NCBI GenBank assembly: GCA_027483765.1 | Contig: JAIXTW010000006.1 | Coordinates: forward strand, 87,636-151,635 | Source: Streptomycetaceae bacterium | Lineage (GTDB): Bacteria; Actinomycetota; Actinomycetes; Nanopelagicales; Nanopelagicaceae | Direction: 5' to 3' | DNA: 64,000 nucleotides | Part shown: positions 53,628 to 62,105 of the stretch, piece after piece | How the letters are laid out: every line of letters begins with the position of its first letter | How positions within the stretch are numbered: the first letter of the stretch is position 1 | Notes under the pieces: model-generated | The model's input: only the letters and a program-made list of their open reading frames with translations | Databases searched by the model: none | What the model was told of the DNA's origin: nothing | Program-made: the position numbers and the translations under genes

Positions 53628-54985
53628 CCGTCAACGAGTTCGGCGCACATCGCGCGGAAAGCTGCGGTGTGGCCATCAACATCTTCTTGCGTTGTATCAG
53701 GACACATCAGCGCCATATTGTGAAACGGCGTAATCAAATAGCCATCGTTTAATAGGCGCAGATGGATGTACTGCTCAAGTTCGAAGTCGCCAGATTCTGC
53801 CGCTTCTTTACCAGTTCGTGGCGCCTTACCCTTAAAGATGTACTCACCGCGCGCACCAAGACGGTTGCAATGCCAATCAAGATCAAACTCGGCAATAGCT
53901 GCATCAATTCCATCGCACCAACGATTACCCAGAGCGATCATCTTTGCAAAGTTCGCTGGAGTTAACACATCCGTGAGCGTCGCCTTCATTGCGGCCAATG
54001 AAAGTGCGTTACCAGCCAAAGTTCCACCGATTCCACCTAAATCGATAATCTCAAGTTCAACCATCTTCTTAATTGCATCGGCAATCTCTTGCGTCATGCC
54101 AAATGTTCCAGTTGGGATACCAGCAGCCAACGCTTTGCCGATGGTTAAGAAATCTGGCTTAAGACCCAAATCTTTTGTCATTCCACCAGGGCCGACAGAG
54201 ATTGTGTGAGTCTCATCGATGATCAGATATGTGCCGTACTTCTTTGCCAAATCTTGCACGCCCTGTAGATAACCAACTACCGGCAAGACAATTCCAATAT
54301 TTGTCATCGCAGGTTCCATCAAAATGGCTGCAACATCGCCATGGGCAAGTGCTGCCTCCATTGCTGCTAAATCATTGAATTCAACAACACGTGTGGTTTC
54401 GGCCAAATCAACCGGCGCACCAATATTTCCTTCACGCTTAATGGTAAATCCGGCATCATCGAGTGTGGCAAATGTTTCATCGACCGAACCGTGATAACAG
54501 CGATCGATAACAACAATCTTGCTACGCCCAGTAATCATGCGCGAGTAACGAATCACGTGGCGGTTAGCATCGGTGGCCGAAACAGTGAATTGCCAGAGCG
54601 GCAGACCAAAACGTTCTTTCAGCAACTGCGAAACAAGCGCCGCATCTTGTGTTGGCAACATCGCGGTAATGCCTTTGCCTACTTGCTCGCGAATAGCAGC
54701 AACAGTGGCATCAGGTGAGTGGCCTGTCATAGAGCCGGTATCACCCAGGCAGAAATCAACATATGTATGGCCATCAAGGTCGGTAAAGCGTGCACCCTTC
54801 GCCTCTTTTACAAAGAGCGGATGCGCACCCGGCCACTTAGCCATCCAGGACATAGGAACACCTTCGTGCATGACCTTCTTGGAATCTTCAAAGGCGGCCG
54901 CTGATTTCTTATGCAGATCAAGAAAGCGCTGCTCTTCAATTGCGCGCAGCTTCTTTAAGTGGGCTCTCTCTATCTGGGTGCTCAT
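53624..54985 (-). CDS. Class III PLP aminotransferase (GSA-aminomutase-like)
   Basis: A 453-residue class III aminotransferase resembling glutamate-1-semialdehyde aminomutase. It shows WPGAHPLFVKEAKGARFTDLDGHTYVDFCLGDTGSMTGH, the PLP phosphate region SATDANRHVIRYSRMITGRSKIVVIDRCYHG, the acidic LIIDETHTISVGPGG and the Schiff-base lysine in LTIGKALAAGIPTGTFG. The sequence differs from typical HemL around GE...GEVIGGG, so it is probably a different transaminase acting on an unknown amino substrate. Its stop overlaps the mshD stop by 4 bases. A TAGAAT lies eight bases before the ATG. Confidence 0.85.
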   Translation of the reverse strand: MSTQIERAHLKKLRAIEEQRFLDLHKKSAAAFEDSKKVMHEGVPMSWMAKWPGAHPLFVKEAKGARFTDLDGHTYVDFCLGDTGSMTGHSPDATVAAIREQVGKGITAMLPTQDAALVSQLLKERFGLPLWQFTVSATDANRHVIRYSRMITGRSKIVVIDRCYHGSVDETFATLDDAGFTIKREGNIGAPVDLAETTRVVEFNDLAAMEAALAHGDVAAILMEPAMTNIGIVLPVVGYLQGVQDLAKKYGTYLIIDETHTISVGPGGMTKDLGLKPDFLTIGKALAAGIPTGTFGMTQEIADAIKKMVELEIIDLGGIGGTLAGNALSLAAMKATLTDVLTPANFAKMIALGNRWCDGIDAAIAEFDLDWHCNRLGARGEYIFKGKAPRTGKEAAESGDFELEQYIHLRLLNDGYLITPFHNMALMCPDTTQEDVDGHTAAFRAMCAELVDG

Positions 54986-55000
54986 AGTCGCAAATTCTAT

Positions 55001-55765
55001 TTATCCTTCAGAGAAAACAAAGAGCGCCTCTAAGTAGTTCTCGCCACTTATTCCAAGATTTGCCGCATCTGGCGGTGCAGTCTGTGGCTCGATGCAAACT
55101 CCATCAGAATCTTCGGTATAGACAACCCACCATGGCGCATCAGATTCAATATCAATGCGTGCAACGCCTTCCCATGAGACAGCAGGTGTTCCACGAATTT
55201 CAGTAAAGGCATCGTCCCAAGGCTCGGGGCTCATCGCCACCATCTCATTCGTCGGCAGACCATCGGTACCGCGCTTGAGCATCTTCTCGGCTTTGAATTC
55301 AACTTCTGCCTGCCCACCACGTTCTAGATCGCGCGGGAACCACGGATGCATTCCGAGCCAAAAAGGAAGATCGCAGCCATTGTCATCGTATTCAAGTGAC
55401 CAACGAATTGCATCATCGAGAACTTCAATTGTCTGTTCCACCGTTGCACCTTGATACGGCTTCGGCAGATGCAACAACGAGCGCCCCGGGCCAATCTCTT
55501 GCCACGATGATGTAAAACCAAATCCATGAATTGCAAACGGCGGCATAATATTTGTTGGTAGCTGATATTCAACACCGGATGCCGATGTAATCAAACCATC
55601 GCGAATTCGCCCAGCCCACGGCGCCATCGGATACCAACCATTGGAAAGCACGCTGCCACGAAACGGAACAGCAAATTCCATCTCACGCCATTTCAGCGAA
55701 GTGATTCGTCCGCCACCATCGAGATCGATTGCTACTTGAAATTCAGCATCATCGATAAATTGCAT
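55001..55765 (-). CDS. Aldose 1-epimerase family protein
   Basis: A 254-residue galactose-mutarotase-fold enzyme converting sugar anomers. Typical features are GGGRITSLKW, NGWYPMAPWAGRIRDGLI, AIHGFGF (the catalytic histidine region), WLGMHPWF and the acidic CIEPQTAPPDAANLG. ATG 55765 (MQFIDDAEF) follows AAGGACGG by a suitable distance and is preferred over the open frame to 55849 inside the kinase gene. It is the last gene of the UPF0303-kinase-epimerase unit and probably acts on the same sugar. Confidence 0.88.
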   Translation of the reverse strand: MQFIDDAEFQVAIDLDGGGRITSLKWREMEFAVPFRGSVLSNGWYPMAPWAGRIRDGLITSASGVEYQLPTNIMPPFAIHGFGFTSSWQEIGPGRSLLHLPKPYQGATVEQTIEVLDDAIRWSLEYDDNGCDLPFWLGMHPWFPRDLERGGQAEVEFKAEKMLKRGTDGLPTNEMVAMSPEPWDDAFTEIRGTPAVSWEGVARIDIESDAPWWVVYTEDSDGVCIEPQTAPPDAANLGISGENYLEALFVFSEG

Positions 55766-55778
55766 TACGTAGCCGTCC

Positions 55779-56687
55779 TTAAACGTTCTTAAGTTCGTGC
55801 TTATATGGTGGCTGCGCACCTTTACGAGAGCAGGTAATACCTGCAGCAATTGCTGCTCGGCGTAGCGTGGCCTCTAACTCTTCACCTATCAGAGTCATGA
55901 TTCCCTTTTCCACCATCGCCTCCACAATGATTGCGCCCACTGTGTCGCCCGCGCCCACAGTATCTGCCACATCAATTTTCACGCCATCAACCTTCGTTGC
56001 ACCCTCGGCGGTATACCCAACCAGACCTTGGGCGCCGTGTGTGACTACAACCAGTGCTACTCCGTCACTGACCCAACGCGAAGCAATGTCAGCAAGTTCT
56101 TGCCCTGGGTAGAGCCAGACTAAATCATCATCGCTGACCTTGATTACAGATGAGATAGCAACCCACTTTTCAACCAATGCTACATAAGCATCTCGGTCAG
56201 ATAAGACGGCTGGGCGAATATTTGGATCAAAGATAATCGGAGCAAACTCAGCTACCTGTAACGCCCAGTCGTAGAGCACATCAGCACATGGTTGAATCGC
56301 AGTTACCAGTGTGCCGATATGTAAAACATTTGGCTTATATCGAGATGGATCTGGCAACCAGTCGAGTGAGAAATCAAAGGTCGCTGTTCCGGCAATCTTA
56401 AATTCATACGATGCACCGCCCTTGGCATCAAGTGAAACAATCGCTAGACATGTTGGTTTATCACTTGTCAGCGCTAGATCTAACTTCACTTCATCATCAA
56501 GTAAATTCTTTCGGGCAGCCTGCCCATCTTCATCTGTGGACAAACCATCAATAAATTGCACATCGTGGCCCATGCGCGCCAAGGCTTTCGCAGTATTTGC
56601 AGGTCCGCCACCCACGTGACCAACGCGCACACCATCGGCCCCAGGAATTAAATCAATGAGTACTTCACCGCAGACCCAAATTGTCAT
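55779..56687 (-). CDS. PfkB-family sugar kinase (fructokinase-like)
   Basis: A 302-residue PfkB/ribokinase-fold sugar kinase. The N-terminal glycine-rich region VGGGPANTAKALARMG and the C-terminal anion-hole/catalytic motif DTVGAGDTVGAIIVEA (catalytic aspartate) are clear. The substrate is likely fructose or a related hexose by general similarity, but not proven. It starts 4 bases into the UPF0303 stop and ends 13 bases before the epimerase start. It belongs to a small sugar-handling unit. Confidence 0.92.
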   Translation of the reverse strand: MTIWVCGEVLIDLIPGADGVRVGHVGGGPANTAKALARMGHDVQFIDGLSTDEDGQAARKNLLDDEVKLDLALTSDKPTCLAIVSLDAKGGASYEFKIAGTATFDFSLDWLPDPSRYKPNVLHIGTLVTAIQPCADVLYDWALQVAEFAPIIFDPNIRPAVLSDRDAYVALVEKWVAISSVIKVSDDDLVWLYPGQELADIASRWVSDGVALVVVTHGAQGLVGYTAEGATKVDGVKIDVADTVGAGDTVGAIIVEAMVEKGIMTLIGEELEATLRRAAIAAGITCSRKGAQPPYKHELKNV

Positions 56688-57139
56688 AACTGTTCACCTT
56701 TGCGCGCTAAGTACTCGGTAATAATTTCAACACCCAACATGTGATCAGCGACTTGTTCTAAGCCACTGACCAAGAGAATGCCGGTGAGTCCAAGGCCCAC
56801 AACATTAAGCGCCAAGCCACCACCAAAAATTGCGTACTGCTCTTCCTCTAAACCATTGGCCACAAGCCAATCAATACCTTGCTCTTCAGCTAAAACGCGC
56901 TCGTGCAAAGTAGAACGACCTGTGCGGTTAACGACATTTGCCTTACGGTTTATCCACCAATCATTTTCTGGTGTTGAACCCGGCAGTGATGCGTGAAAAA
57001 CAATCCAATCTTTCATCCGTACCTGCACCGCAATCGGATGTTTTCTTTCTAGGCCAATCTCTTGCGCAATATTCCCAATTTCAATTGCTTCTGCTTGTGT
57101 CAATGATGCCAAGGTCAAGGTCTGGGCTTCTAACGCCAA
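56684..57139 (-). CDS. UPF0303 / GlcG-HbpS-like protein
   Basis: A protein of about 151 residues of the UPF0303 family (GlcG/HbpS superfamily). Pattern: LASLTQAEAIEIGNIAQEIGLERKHPIAVQVRMKDWIVFHASLPGS, then NDWWINRKANVVNRTGRSTLHERV, and a Gly-rich helix with GGGLALNVVGLGLTGILLVSGL. The function is unknown; heme or small-molecule binding is proposed for the superfamily. The frame is open to a TTG at 57193 overlapping the divergent aldo-keto reductase start; TTG 57139 is set as a plausible start, GTG 57175 is possible. It is coupled to the sugar kinase downstream. Confidence 0.72.
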   Translation of the reverse strand: MALEAQTLTLASLTQAEAIEIGNIAQEIGLERKHPIAVQVRMKDWIVFHASLPGSTPENDWWINRKANVVNRTGRSTLHERVLAEEQGIDWLVANGLEEEQYAIFGGGLALNVVGLGLTGILLVSGLEQVADHMLGVEIITEYLARKGEQL

Positions 57140-57180
57140 TGTTTGCGAAGAGAGCCCGCCAGTCGTTTCAACCACTCGGA

Positions 57181-57186
57181 TATAAT
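57181..57186 (+). promoter_or_regulatory. Perfect -10 TATAAT of a leaderless promoter for the aldo-keto reductase
   Basis: A consensus TATAAT lies exactly six bases before the ATG at 57193. It fixes the start of the aldo-keto reductase, whose frame stays open far upstream across the UPF0303 gene. The leftward gene begins nearby on the other strand. Confidence 0.65.
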
Positions 57187-57192
57187 GGCGCA

Positions 57193-58119
57193 ATGCTGAC
57201 TATTCCGGAAACTGACCTTGTTGTGCATGAACTCTGCCTCGGGGGCAATGTATTTGGCTGGACCGCCGACGAAAAGCAATCGCACGAGGTACTCAGTGCC
57301 TATGCCGCAGGCGGTGGAAACTTCATCGACACCGCAGATGTCTATAGCGAGTGGAAGGAAGGCAACAAGGGCGGCGAATCTGAAACGATTATGGGACCAT
57401 GGCTCAAGAAGCAAGATCGCAGCAAATTTGTCATTGCATCCAAAGTAGCCAAGCTATCTACGCGCCCGGGTCTGCGCCCAGAAAACATCATCGCTGCCTG
57501 CAATGAGTCTCTGCAGCGCCTGCAGACTGATTACCTTGATATTTATTACTCACACCATGACGATCCTGATGTCCCTATGGCAGAGACCCTGGGTGCCTAT
57601 GCACAGTTGATAGCTGAAGGAAAGATTCGTTATATCGCCGCTTCGCAACACACTGGCCCACGTTTACAAGAGGCGCTCGATATCGCACAGCGCGAGAACC
57701 TTCCTTCATACATCGCGCTACAAGATGAATATAACTTGATGGTGCGCAATCCCTTTGAAGCAAGCCAAGCAGATGTAGTTGCAAAGAATGGACTCAGTGC
57801 GCTTCCCTTCTACGGACTTGCTCGCGGATTTCTCTCAGGCAAGTACCGCCCAGGGACACAGGTTCAATCAGTTCGCGCTGGCGATGTTGAGCAATATCAA
57901 ACCGCTACCGGTTGGGCGACTGTTGCCGCACTCGATGAGATCGCCAAAGCACACAACTGCAGTATCTCTGCCGTTTCCCTTGCCTGGCTACGTGCCCACC
58001 CACAAGTAAGCACACCCATCGCATCTGCACGCACCGTTGAACAACTTGCCGAAATCATGCAGATCATTGATTTAACTGATGAAGAGGTTGCGCGACTTAA
58101 TGCAGCCTCGGCTTCGTAG
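57193..58119 (+). CDS. Aldo-keto reductase
   Basis: A 308-residue NADPH-dependent (beta/alpha)8-barrel oxidoreductase. The catalytic tetrad is visible: D and Y in FIDTADVYSEWKEGNKGGESE, the lysine in FVIASKVAKLS, and the histidine in YYSHHDDPDVPMAETLGAYAQLIAEGKIR. C-terminal cofactor residues are in STPIASARTVEQLAE. It resembles the YhdN/YajO-type (AKR11-13) reductases of broad substrate range. The consensus promoter suggests good expression. It is followed after 25 bases by the nucleotide-sugar epimerase gene. Confidence 0.92.
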   Translation: MLTIPETDLVVHELCLGGNVFGWTADEKQSHEVLSAYAAGGGNFIDTADVYSEWKEGNKGGESETIMGPWLKKQDRSKFVIASKVAKLSTRPGLRPENIIAACNESLQRLQTDYLDIYYSHHDDPDVPMAETLGAYAQLIAEGKIRYIAASQHTGPRLQEALDIAQRENLPSYIALQDEYNLMVRNPFEASQADVVAKNGLSALPFYGLARGFLSGKYRPGTQVQSVRAGDVEQYQTATGWATVAALDEIAKAHNCSISAVSLAWLRAHPQVSTPIASARTVEQLAEIMQIIDLTDEEVARLNAASAS

Positions 58120-58132
58120 CGTTACTTCAAGA

Positions 58133-58138
58133 TAGACT
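58133..58138 (+). promoter_or_regulatory. -10 hexamer TAGACT of a leaderless promoter for the nucleotide-sugar epimerase
   Basis: TAGACT lies exactly six bases before the ATG at 58145, in the 25-base gap after the aldo-keto reductase. The same hexamer precedes ndh. Confidence 0.55.
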
Positions 58139-58144
58139 CCCCAT

Positions 58145-59098
58145 ATGCGTGCATTTATCACCGGTGGCGCCGGTTTCATCGGCTCACACTTAGCCGATGC
58201 CCTCATCGCCCGCGGTGACACAGTCATAATCTTGGACAACATGAGCACCGGCTCACAGGTCAATATCGCTCACCTTGAAGGCACAATCACCGTTCACTCA
58301 GGTGATATCCGCGATGCCGCTCTCGTAAACAAGCTCGTTGAAGAATCCGACATCGTCTTTCACATGGCCGCAGCTCTTGGCGTTAAGAACATCATGGAGC
58401 ACACCATCGAATCCATCGACCGTAACTTCAACGGCTCTGAAGTTGTCTTAAACGCTGCCACCAAGCACAACAAGCGCATCATCATCGCCTCAACTTCAGA
58501 GATCTACGGCAAGAACCCCAACCAACCACTGCACGAAGAATCAGATCGCGTTGTAGGAGCCCCACAAAAGATTCGCTGGACATATGCCGATGCCAAAGCG
58601 CTAGAAGAAGCTGTGGCCCACACACTGCATAAGACCCACGGTCTTAAAGTCACCACCGTACGTTTCTTTAACACTGTCGGCCCACGCCAAACTGGCCAAT
58701 ACGGAATGGTTGTTCCGCGCTTTATTCAAGCCGCCCTAAACAACGAAGACATCATCATCTACGACGACGGTAGCCAATCACGAGTCTTCTGCCACGTGGC
58801 AGATGCCGTTCGCGCAATCTTAACCCTTGCCGATACAGATTCCACCATCGGTGACTACTTCAATGTGGGCGGCACCGGTGAGACCACCATAAAAGAACTC
58901 GCCACACAGATTATCGAGCGCACGAATTCACAATCGCAGATCAGGCACATTGCCTACACCGAGGCGTACCCCGCTGGCTTTGAAGATATGCAGCGCCGCG
59001 TTCCTGATATCAACAAGATCAAGAAAACGATTGGCTGGGAGCCTACCCACACCCTTGATTCAATTATCGATAGCGTTGCCGCGCACCTAAAAAAATAA
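58145..59098 (+). CDS. NAD-dependent nucleotide-sugar epimerase/dehydratase
   Basis: A 317-residue extended SDR acting on an NDP-sugar. The NAD motif ITGGAGFIGSHLADALIARG (5-24), the catalytic Tyr-x3-Lys in TYADAKALEE (about 147-151), a TSEIYG segment and NTVGPRQTGQYGMVVPRFI are visible. It resembles UDP-glucuronic-acid decarboxylase/UDP-glucose 4-epimerase types; the exact NDP-sugar cannot be told. It converges with the nucleotide-sugar dehydrogenase gene, the two stops being adjacent. The group with the dehydrogenase and the Wzy/ligase points to a surface polysaccharide. Confidence 0.88.
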   Translation: MRAFITGGAGFIGSHLADALIARGDTVIILDNMSTGSQVNIAHLEGTITVHSGDIRDAALVNKLVEESDIVFHMAAALGVKNIMEHTIESIDRNFNGSEVVLNAATKHNKRIIIASTSEIYGKNPNQPLHEESDRVVGAPQKIRWTYADAKALEEAVAHTLHKTHGLKVTTVRFFNTVGPRQTGQYGMVVPRFIQAALNNEDIIIYDDGSQSRVFCHVADAVRAILTLADTDSTIGDYFNVGGTGETTIKELATQIIERTNSQSQIRHIAYTEAYPAGFEDMQRRVPDINKIKKTIGWEPTHTLDSIIDSVAAHLKK

Positions 59099-60304
59099 CT
59101 AAAGCCCTTTAGCGCCAGCAATCTTTCCCGTTGTATCAAATACGTACGGCGCACTAGCCATAATCGCCTTCGAATCAACGACATCGTGTTTGGTAATCAC
59201 CACAGTGATATCAGCCCCAGATAGCGGCGCAGAGCTTTCGCCATGCCAATCACCCACAACATCATCATGCCAGGCCACCACAGCCCCACGGCCTCGCAAA
59301 TGCTCAATGACTAACTCAGCTGCAGTCTCGCGCACATCGGCCACATTGGGCTTATAAGCAACTCCCACAACCAGTACGCTCTTACCTTGCAGCGACCCAC
59401 CGTTATCTGCCTGCACTCGATTAACAATGTATTTCGACATCTCTAAATTCACTTCATTAGCCCGGCGAATAAATGTTGCCGGCACACCACGTTCTTCTGC
59501 AACTGCCGCCAAATAGGTTGGATCCACCGGAATACAGTGCCCTCCGACACCAGCACTAGGTGTGAACTTCATGAAGCCATATGGTTTTGTATTTGCCGCA
59601 TCTAAGGTTTCATAGACGCTAATACCTAGTGCGTTTGAAATCTGAGCAAACTCGTTTACCAGCGCAATGTTTACCTGTCTAAAGGTATTCTCAAATAACT
59701 TTGCAGCTTCCGCCACTTCCGGCGATGAAACCTCAACCAACTGATCACAAAACTTTGCATAAAACGCACGGGTTGCAACAGATGCCTCTGGCGTTAAACC
59801 AGCAAACAAACGCGGAGTGTTCTTTTGATTGTAATCTCCGCGACCTGGATCTACTCGCTCAGGTGAGATTGCATAAAGGTGCTCAAACTTGCCGCCCGAA
59901 TACTTTTCAATTGCTGGCTTAATGTAATCACGAAGCGTGCCGGGAAAAGATGTCGATTCATTAATAACTAAAGCTGAGCGATTTAGATTTTCGCCAACGG
60001 TTTTGCACGCGGCATCAATAAAGGTGAGATCTGGCTTGCGATTTTTTGTTAGCGGGGTAGGCACCGCAATAATTACAATGTCTGAGTCAGCAATTTCTGC
60101 GCCTTTAGCTGTAGCACGATAGCGCCCCTGCCTAATCCATTGTTTTAATACAGCACTTTCCACGCCTTCAATGTGAGAAATTCCGGCATTCAGTTGATCC
60201 ACAATCTTTTGATTACTATCGAAGCCCACAACGTCGTAGAACTCACCAGCAAACGCTGAGATGGTGAGTCCTACATAACCCTGCCCAATTATCGAAACTT
60301 TCAT
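59099..60304 (-). CDS. Nucleotide-sugar dehydrogenase (UDP-glucose/ManNAc type)
   Basis: A 401-residue NAD-dependent enzyme oxidising the C6 alcohol of an NDP-sugar to a uronic acid in two steps. It has the Rossmann motif IIGQGYVGLTISAF (5-18), the catalytic cysteine in GVGGHCIPVDPTYLAAVAEE (about residue 257), SERVDPGR and the C-terminal SVLVVGVAYKPNVADVRET. It is of the WecC/VipA-like branch (UDP-N-acetyl-sugar) rather than the longer Ugd, inferred from length and motif spacing. It follows the ligase gene with no gap (TAG then ATG), so the two are co-translated. Confidence 0.9.
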   Translation of the reverse strand: MKVSIIGQGYVGLTISAFAGEFYDVVGFDSNQKIVDQLNAGISHIEGVESAVLKQWIRQGRYRATAKGAEIADSDIVIIAVPTPLTKNRKPDLTFIDAACKTVGENLNRSALVINESTSFPGTLRDYIKPAIEKYSGGKFEHLYAISPERVDPGRGDYNQKNTPRLFAGLTPEASVATRAFYAKFCDQLVEVSSPEVAEAAKLFENTFRQVNIALVNEFAQISNALGISVYETLDAANTKPYGFMKFTPSAGVGGHCIPVDPTYLAAVAEERGVPATFIRRANEVNLEMSKYIVNRVQADNGGSLQGKSVLVVGVAYKPNVADVRETAAELVIEHLRGRGAVVAWHDDVVGDWHGESSAPLSGADITVVITKHDVVDSKAIMASAPYVFDTTGKIAGAKGL

Positions 60305-62005
60305 CTATTGGGCAAGAACATCCGGATTACGTGGGTCAAGGCGTTTCATATTTTCAAGCGCTTGCGCTTTCTCATCCTCTGTTGCATTTGATAAGAAGTA
60401 GAGAACTCGCCATGCATCAAAGTACTCAGGGTTAAAGGTAATTCCCTTAATCGCAATCTCGTGCGCTTGTTCTGGCAAATTACTTGATGCAAGTAGCTGC
60501 ACAGCTTGTGCCAATCTTTGACTATCGCTTGGGTTTAAATACCCTGGCTCAAGAGCTGCCATTACTGTGGCAACATCTTTTGAATCTAGCGCCGAACGCC
60601 ACTTAGTATCTGCAGCCATTGGCGGTACTGCAATCAGGATCCCAACTACTGCGCCAATTCCAGCCACCAGCTGTGGAGAAATTACTCCGGTGGAACTCTT
60701 CACTTTTGCCTTCACGCCCTTGCCAGCCGCGGCACTCTCTTCAACCGCTCCACCACGCGTAGCCCGCTCGTATGCAATCAGTGCTCCAGTTAACACCCAA
60801 CCCCACAGGGCAAGTCCCACCTGGTTAATACTTATCAGCGACTGAGTCTGATAACAGATCCAAGCCGTTGCCATAGCAATAAATACTGCGTCATAGCCCT
60901 GCATGCGACGAACAACTTTAATAATTGCAATTGCAGCCATGACTAACATCGCAAGGTATGCAATCAAAAGCGGAAATCCGCCATATGCAAAAATATCAAT
61001 AACTACATTGTGTGCAGCATTTGTAATTGTTTTGGGTCCCGGAAACACGGTTGCTGCTTGCTCCGAACGTGCACGGCGATACCAATCACCATAAGCATCC
61101 ATACCGATTCCATTAACTGGGTTATCCATGCCCATAGTGATTCCTGCGTTCCAATACGCGCCGCGCAGTGACACTGAAGTCTTATAGATGAAGGTGAACG
61201 GGCCTTTCTGAAGTGCGCCCATGATTGCGAGAATTCCAAGCGCAATAACGGAAAGGGCATAAACACCTGTAATGACCTTTGATTTCAGATAACTGCGCAC
61301 AGCAAAGAAGCCAACAATGGCGATTCCGCCCCCTGTAACAACTATTCCCTGAATTGCATGCGAATCTACAATTTCGTAAAAGGCAACTGCCGAAACAGCT
61401 AACCCAATTACTCGAATCGTCCAACTCGTTGTCGGCGCCGCGACTAAAGCCAAAATTGTCGTAATAAACATTCCCAAGAATGCGGCGATGAAGTTTGGGT
61501 TACCAAAAAGTCCCAAGATATTGCCATATGGGTTATTCCAGCCAATGAAGTCTCCAAACGCAATCACCCAGAGGCAATAAAGAACATTAATGATACCGGC
61601 TATCTGTAGGCCCCAAATGATTCTTTGGAAGCTTGAACGCTCGGTAAGAGTGAGCGCTGAGATCGAAATCAAAAGCAAAACTAGATAAGTTACAAAGCCA
61701 GTATTGCGCCCAAAAGAACCATAAAGGTTTTGGCTTATCGGAGAATTACTGCCTAGAACTGCGCTCACACTAAAGAGTAAAAAGAGAGCCCCAAAAATAA
61801 GAAAGGTCTTGTAATGAGAAACCAGGGCTTTAAAGTTAAAAGTCAGAGATATAAAAATCAGCGCAAAAGCCAGCGCGCCTGAGACAGCCAGCTTTGTGGC
61901 ATTGACCGGGTCTGTGACCGTCTCGGTAATCAAGAACACTGTGGCAAATGGGGCGCCTATTAATAGGAGTAGCGCTGTTGTCTTCTCTGCAGCCTTATTA
62001 AACAT
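60305..62005 (-). CDS. O-antigen ligase/polymerase (Wzy/WaaL-like) membrane protein with TPR-like tail
   Basis: A 566-residue protein. About 430 N-terminal residues form roughly twelve helices with a large extracytoplasmic loop (SLRGAYWNAGITMGMDNPVNGIGMDAYGDWYRRARSEQ, about 275-312) and the conserved histidine in AHNVVIDIFAYGGFP, both typical of O-antigen ligase/Wzy proteins. A last helix is followed by about 110 soluble residues of TPR-like helical repeats. It should polymerise or transfer polysaccharide at the membrane surface. TAAGAT lies six bases before the ATG, and a strong terminator separates it from the S-layer-like gene. Confidence 0.85.
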   Translation of the reverse strand: MFNKAAEKTTALLLLIGAPFATVFLITETVTDPVNATKLAVSGALAFALIFISLTFNFKALVSHYKTFLIFGALFLLFSVSAVLGSNSPISQNLYGSFGRNTGFVTYLVLLLISISALTLTERSSFQRIIWGLQIAGIINVLYCLWVIAFGDFIGWNNPYGNILGLFGNPNFIAAFLGMFITTILALVAAPTTSWTIRVIGLAVSAVAFYEIVDSHAIQGIVVTGGGIAIVGFFAVRSYLKSKVITGVYALSVIALGILAIMGALQKGPFTFIYKTSVSLRGAYWNAGITMGMDNPVNGIGMDAYGDWYRRARSEQAATVFPGPKTITNAAHNVVIDIFAYGGFPLLIAYLAMLVMAAIAIIKVVRRMQGYDAVFIAMATAWICYQTQSLISINQVGLALWGWVLTGALIAYERATRGGAVEESAAAGKGVKAKVKSSTGVISPQLVAGIGAVVGILIAVPPMAADTKWRSALDSKDVATVMAALEPGYLNPSDSQRLAQAVQLLASSNLPEQAHEIAIKGITFNPEYFDAWRVLYFLSNATEDEKAQALENMKRLDPRNPDVLAQ

Positions 62006-62011
62006 GGCTCA

Positions 62012-62017
62012 ATCTTA
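62012..62017 (-). promoter_or_regulatory. -10 hexamer TAAGAT of a leaderless promoter for the ligase operon
   Basis: On the minus strand TAAGAT lies exactly six bases before the ATG at 62005 and about 12 bases after the terminator of the surface-protein gene. It drives ligase and nucleotide-sugar dehydrogenase. Confidence 0.55.
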
Positions 62018-62029
62018 ACGATAGAAAGG

Positions 62030-62067
62030 CCGAAACCCGGCTCTCCCGAAGGAGAACCGGGTTTCGG
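62030..62067 (-). terminator. Strong terminator of the surface-protein gene
   Basis: An 11-bp stem (CCGAAACCCGG with its complement) is extended by an inner TCTCC/GGAGA stem around a CGAA tetraloop, a very stable hairpin. On the minus strand it is followed by CCTTTCTATC. A smaller TTCTAGA hairpin (62068-62085) precedes it. This suits a highly expressed gene. Confidence 0.85.
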
Positions 62068-62105
62068 TTCTAGAGCTTTTCTAGAAGTTTCCGCGTATTA
62101 GGCGA

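Noticed and set aside
53762..54209. Plus-strand open frames inside the aminotransferase gene
   Set aside because: Antisense shadows of a gene with clear PLP motifs; no ribosome binding site or family similarity.
57139..57193. Extension of the UPF0303 protein to a TTG start at 57193
   Set aside because: It would overlap the divergent aldo-keto reductase start and its TATAAT box; the family's conserved region begins later, so a shorter start is preferred.
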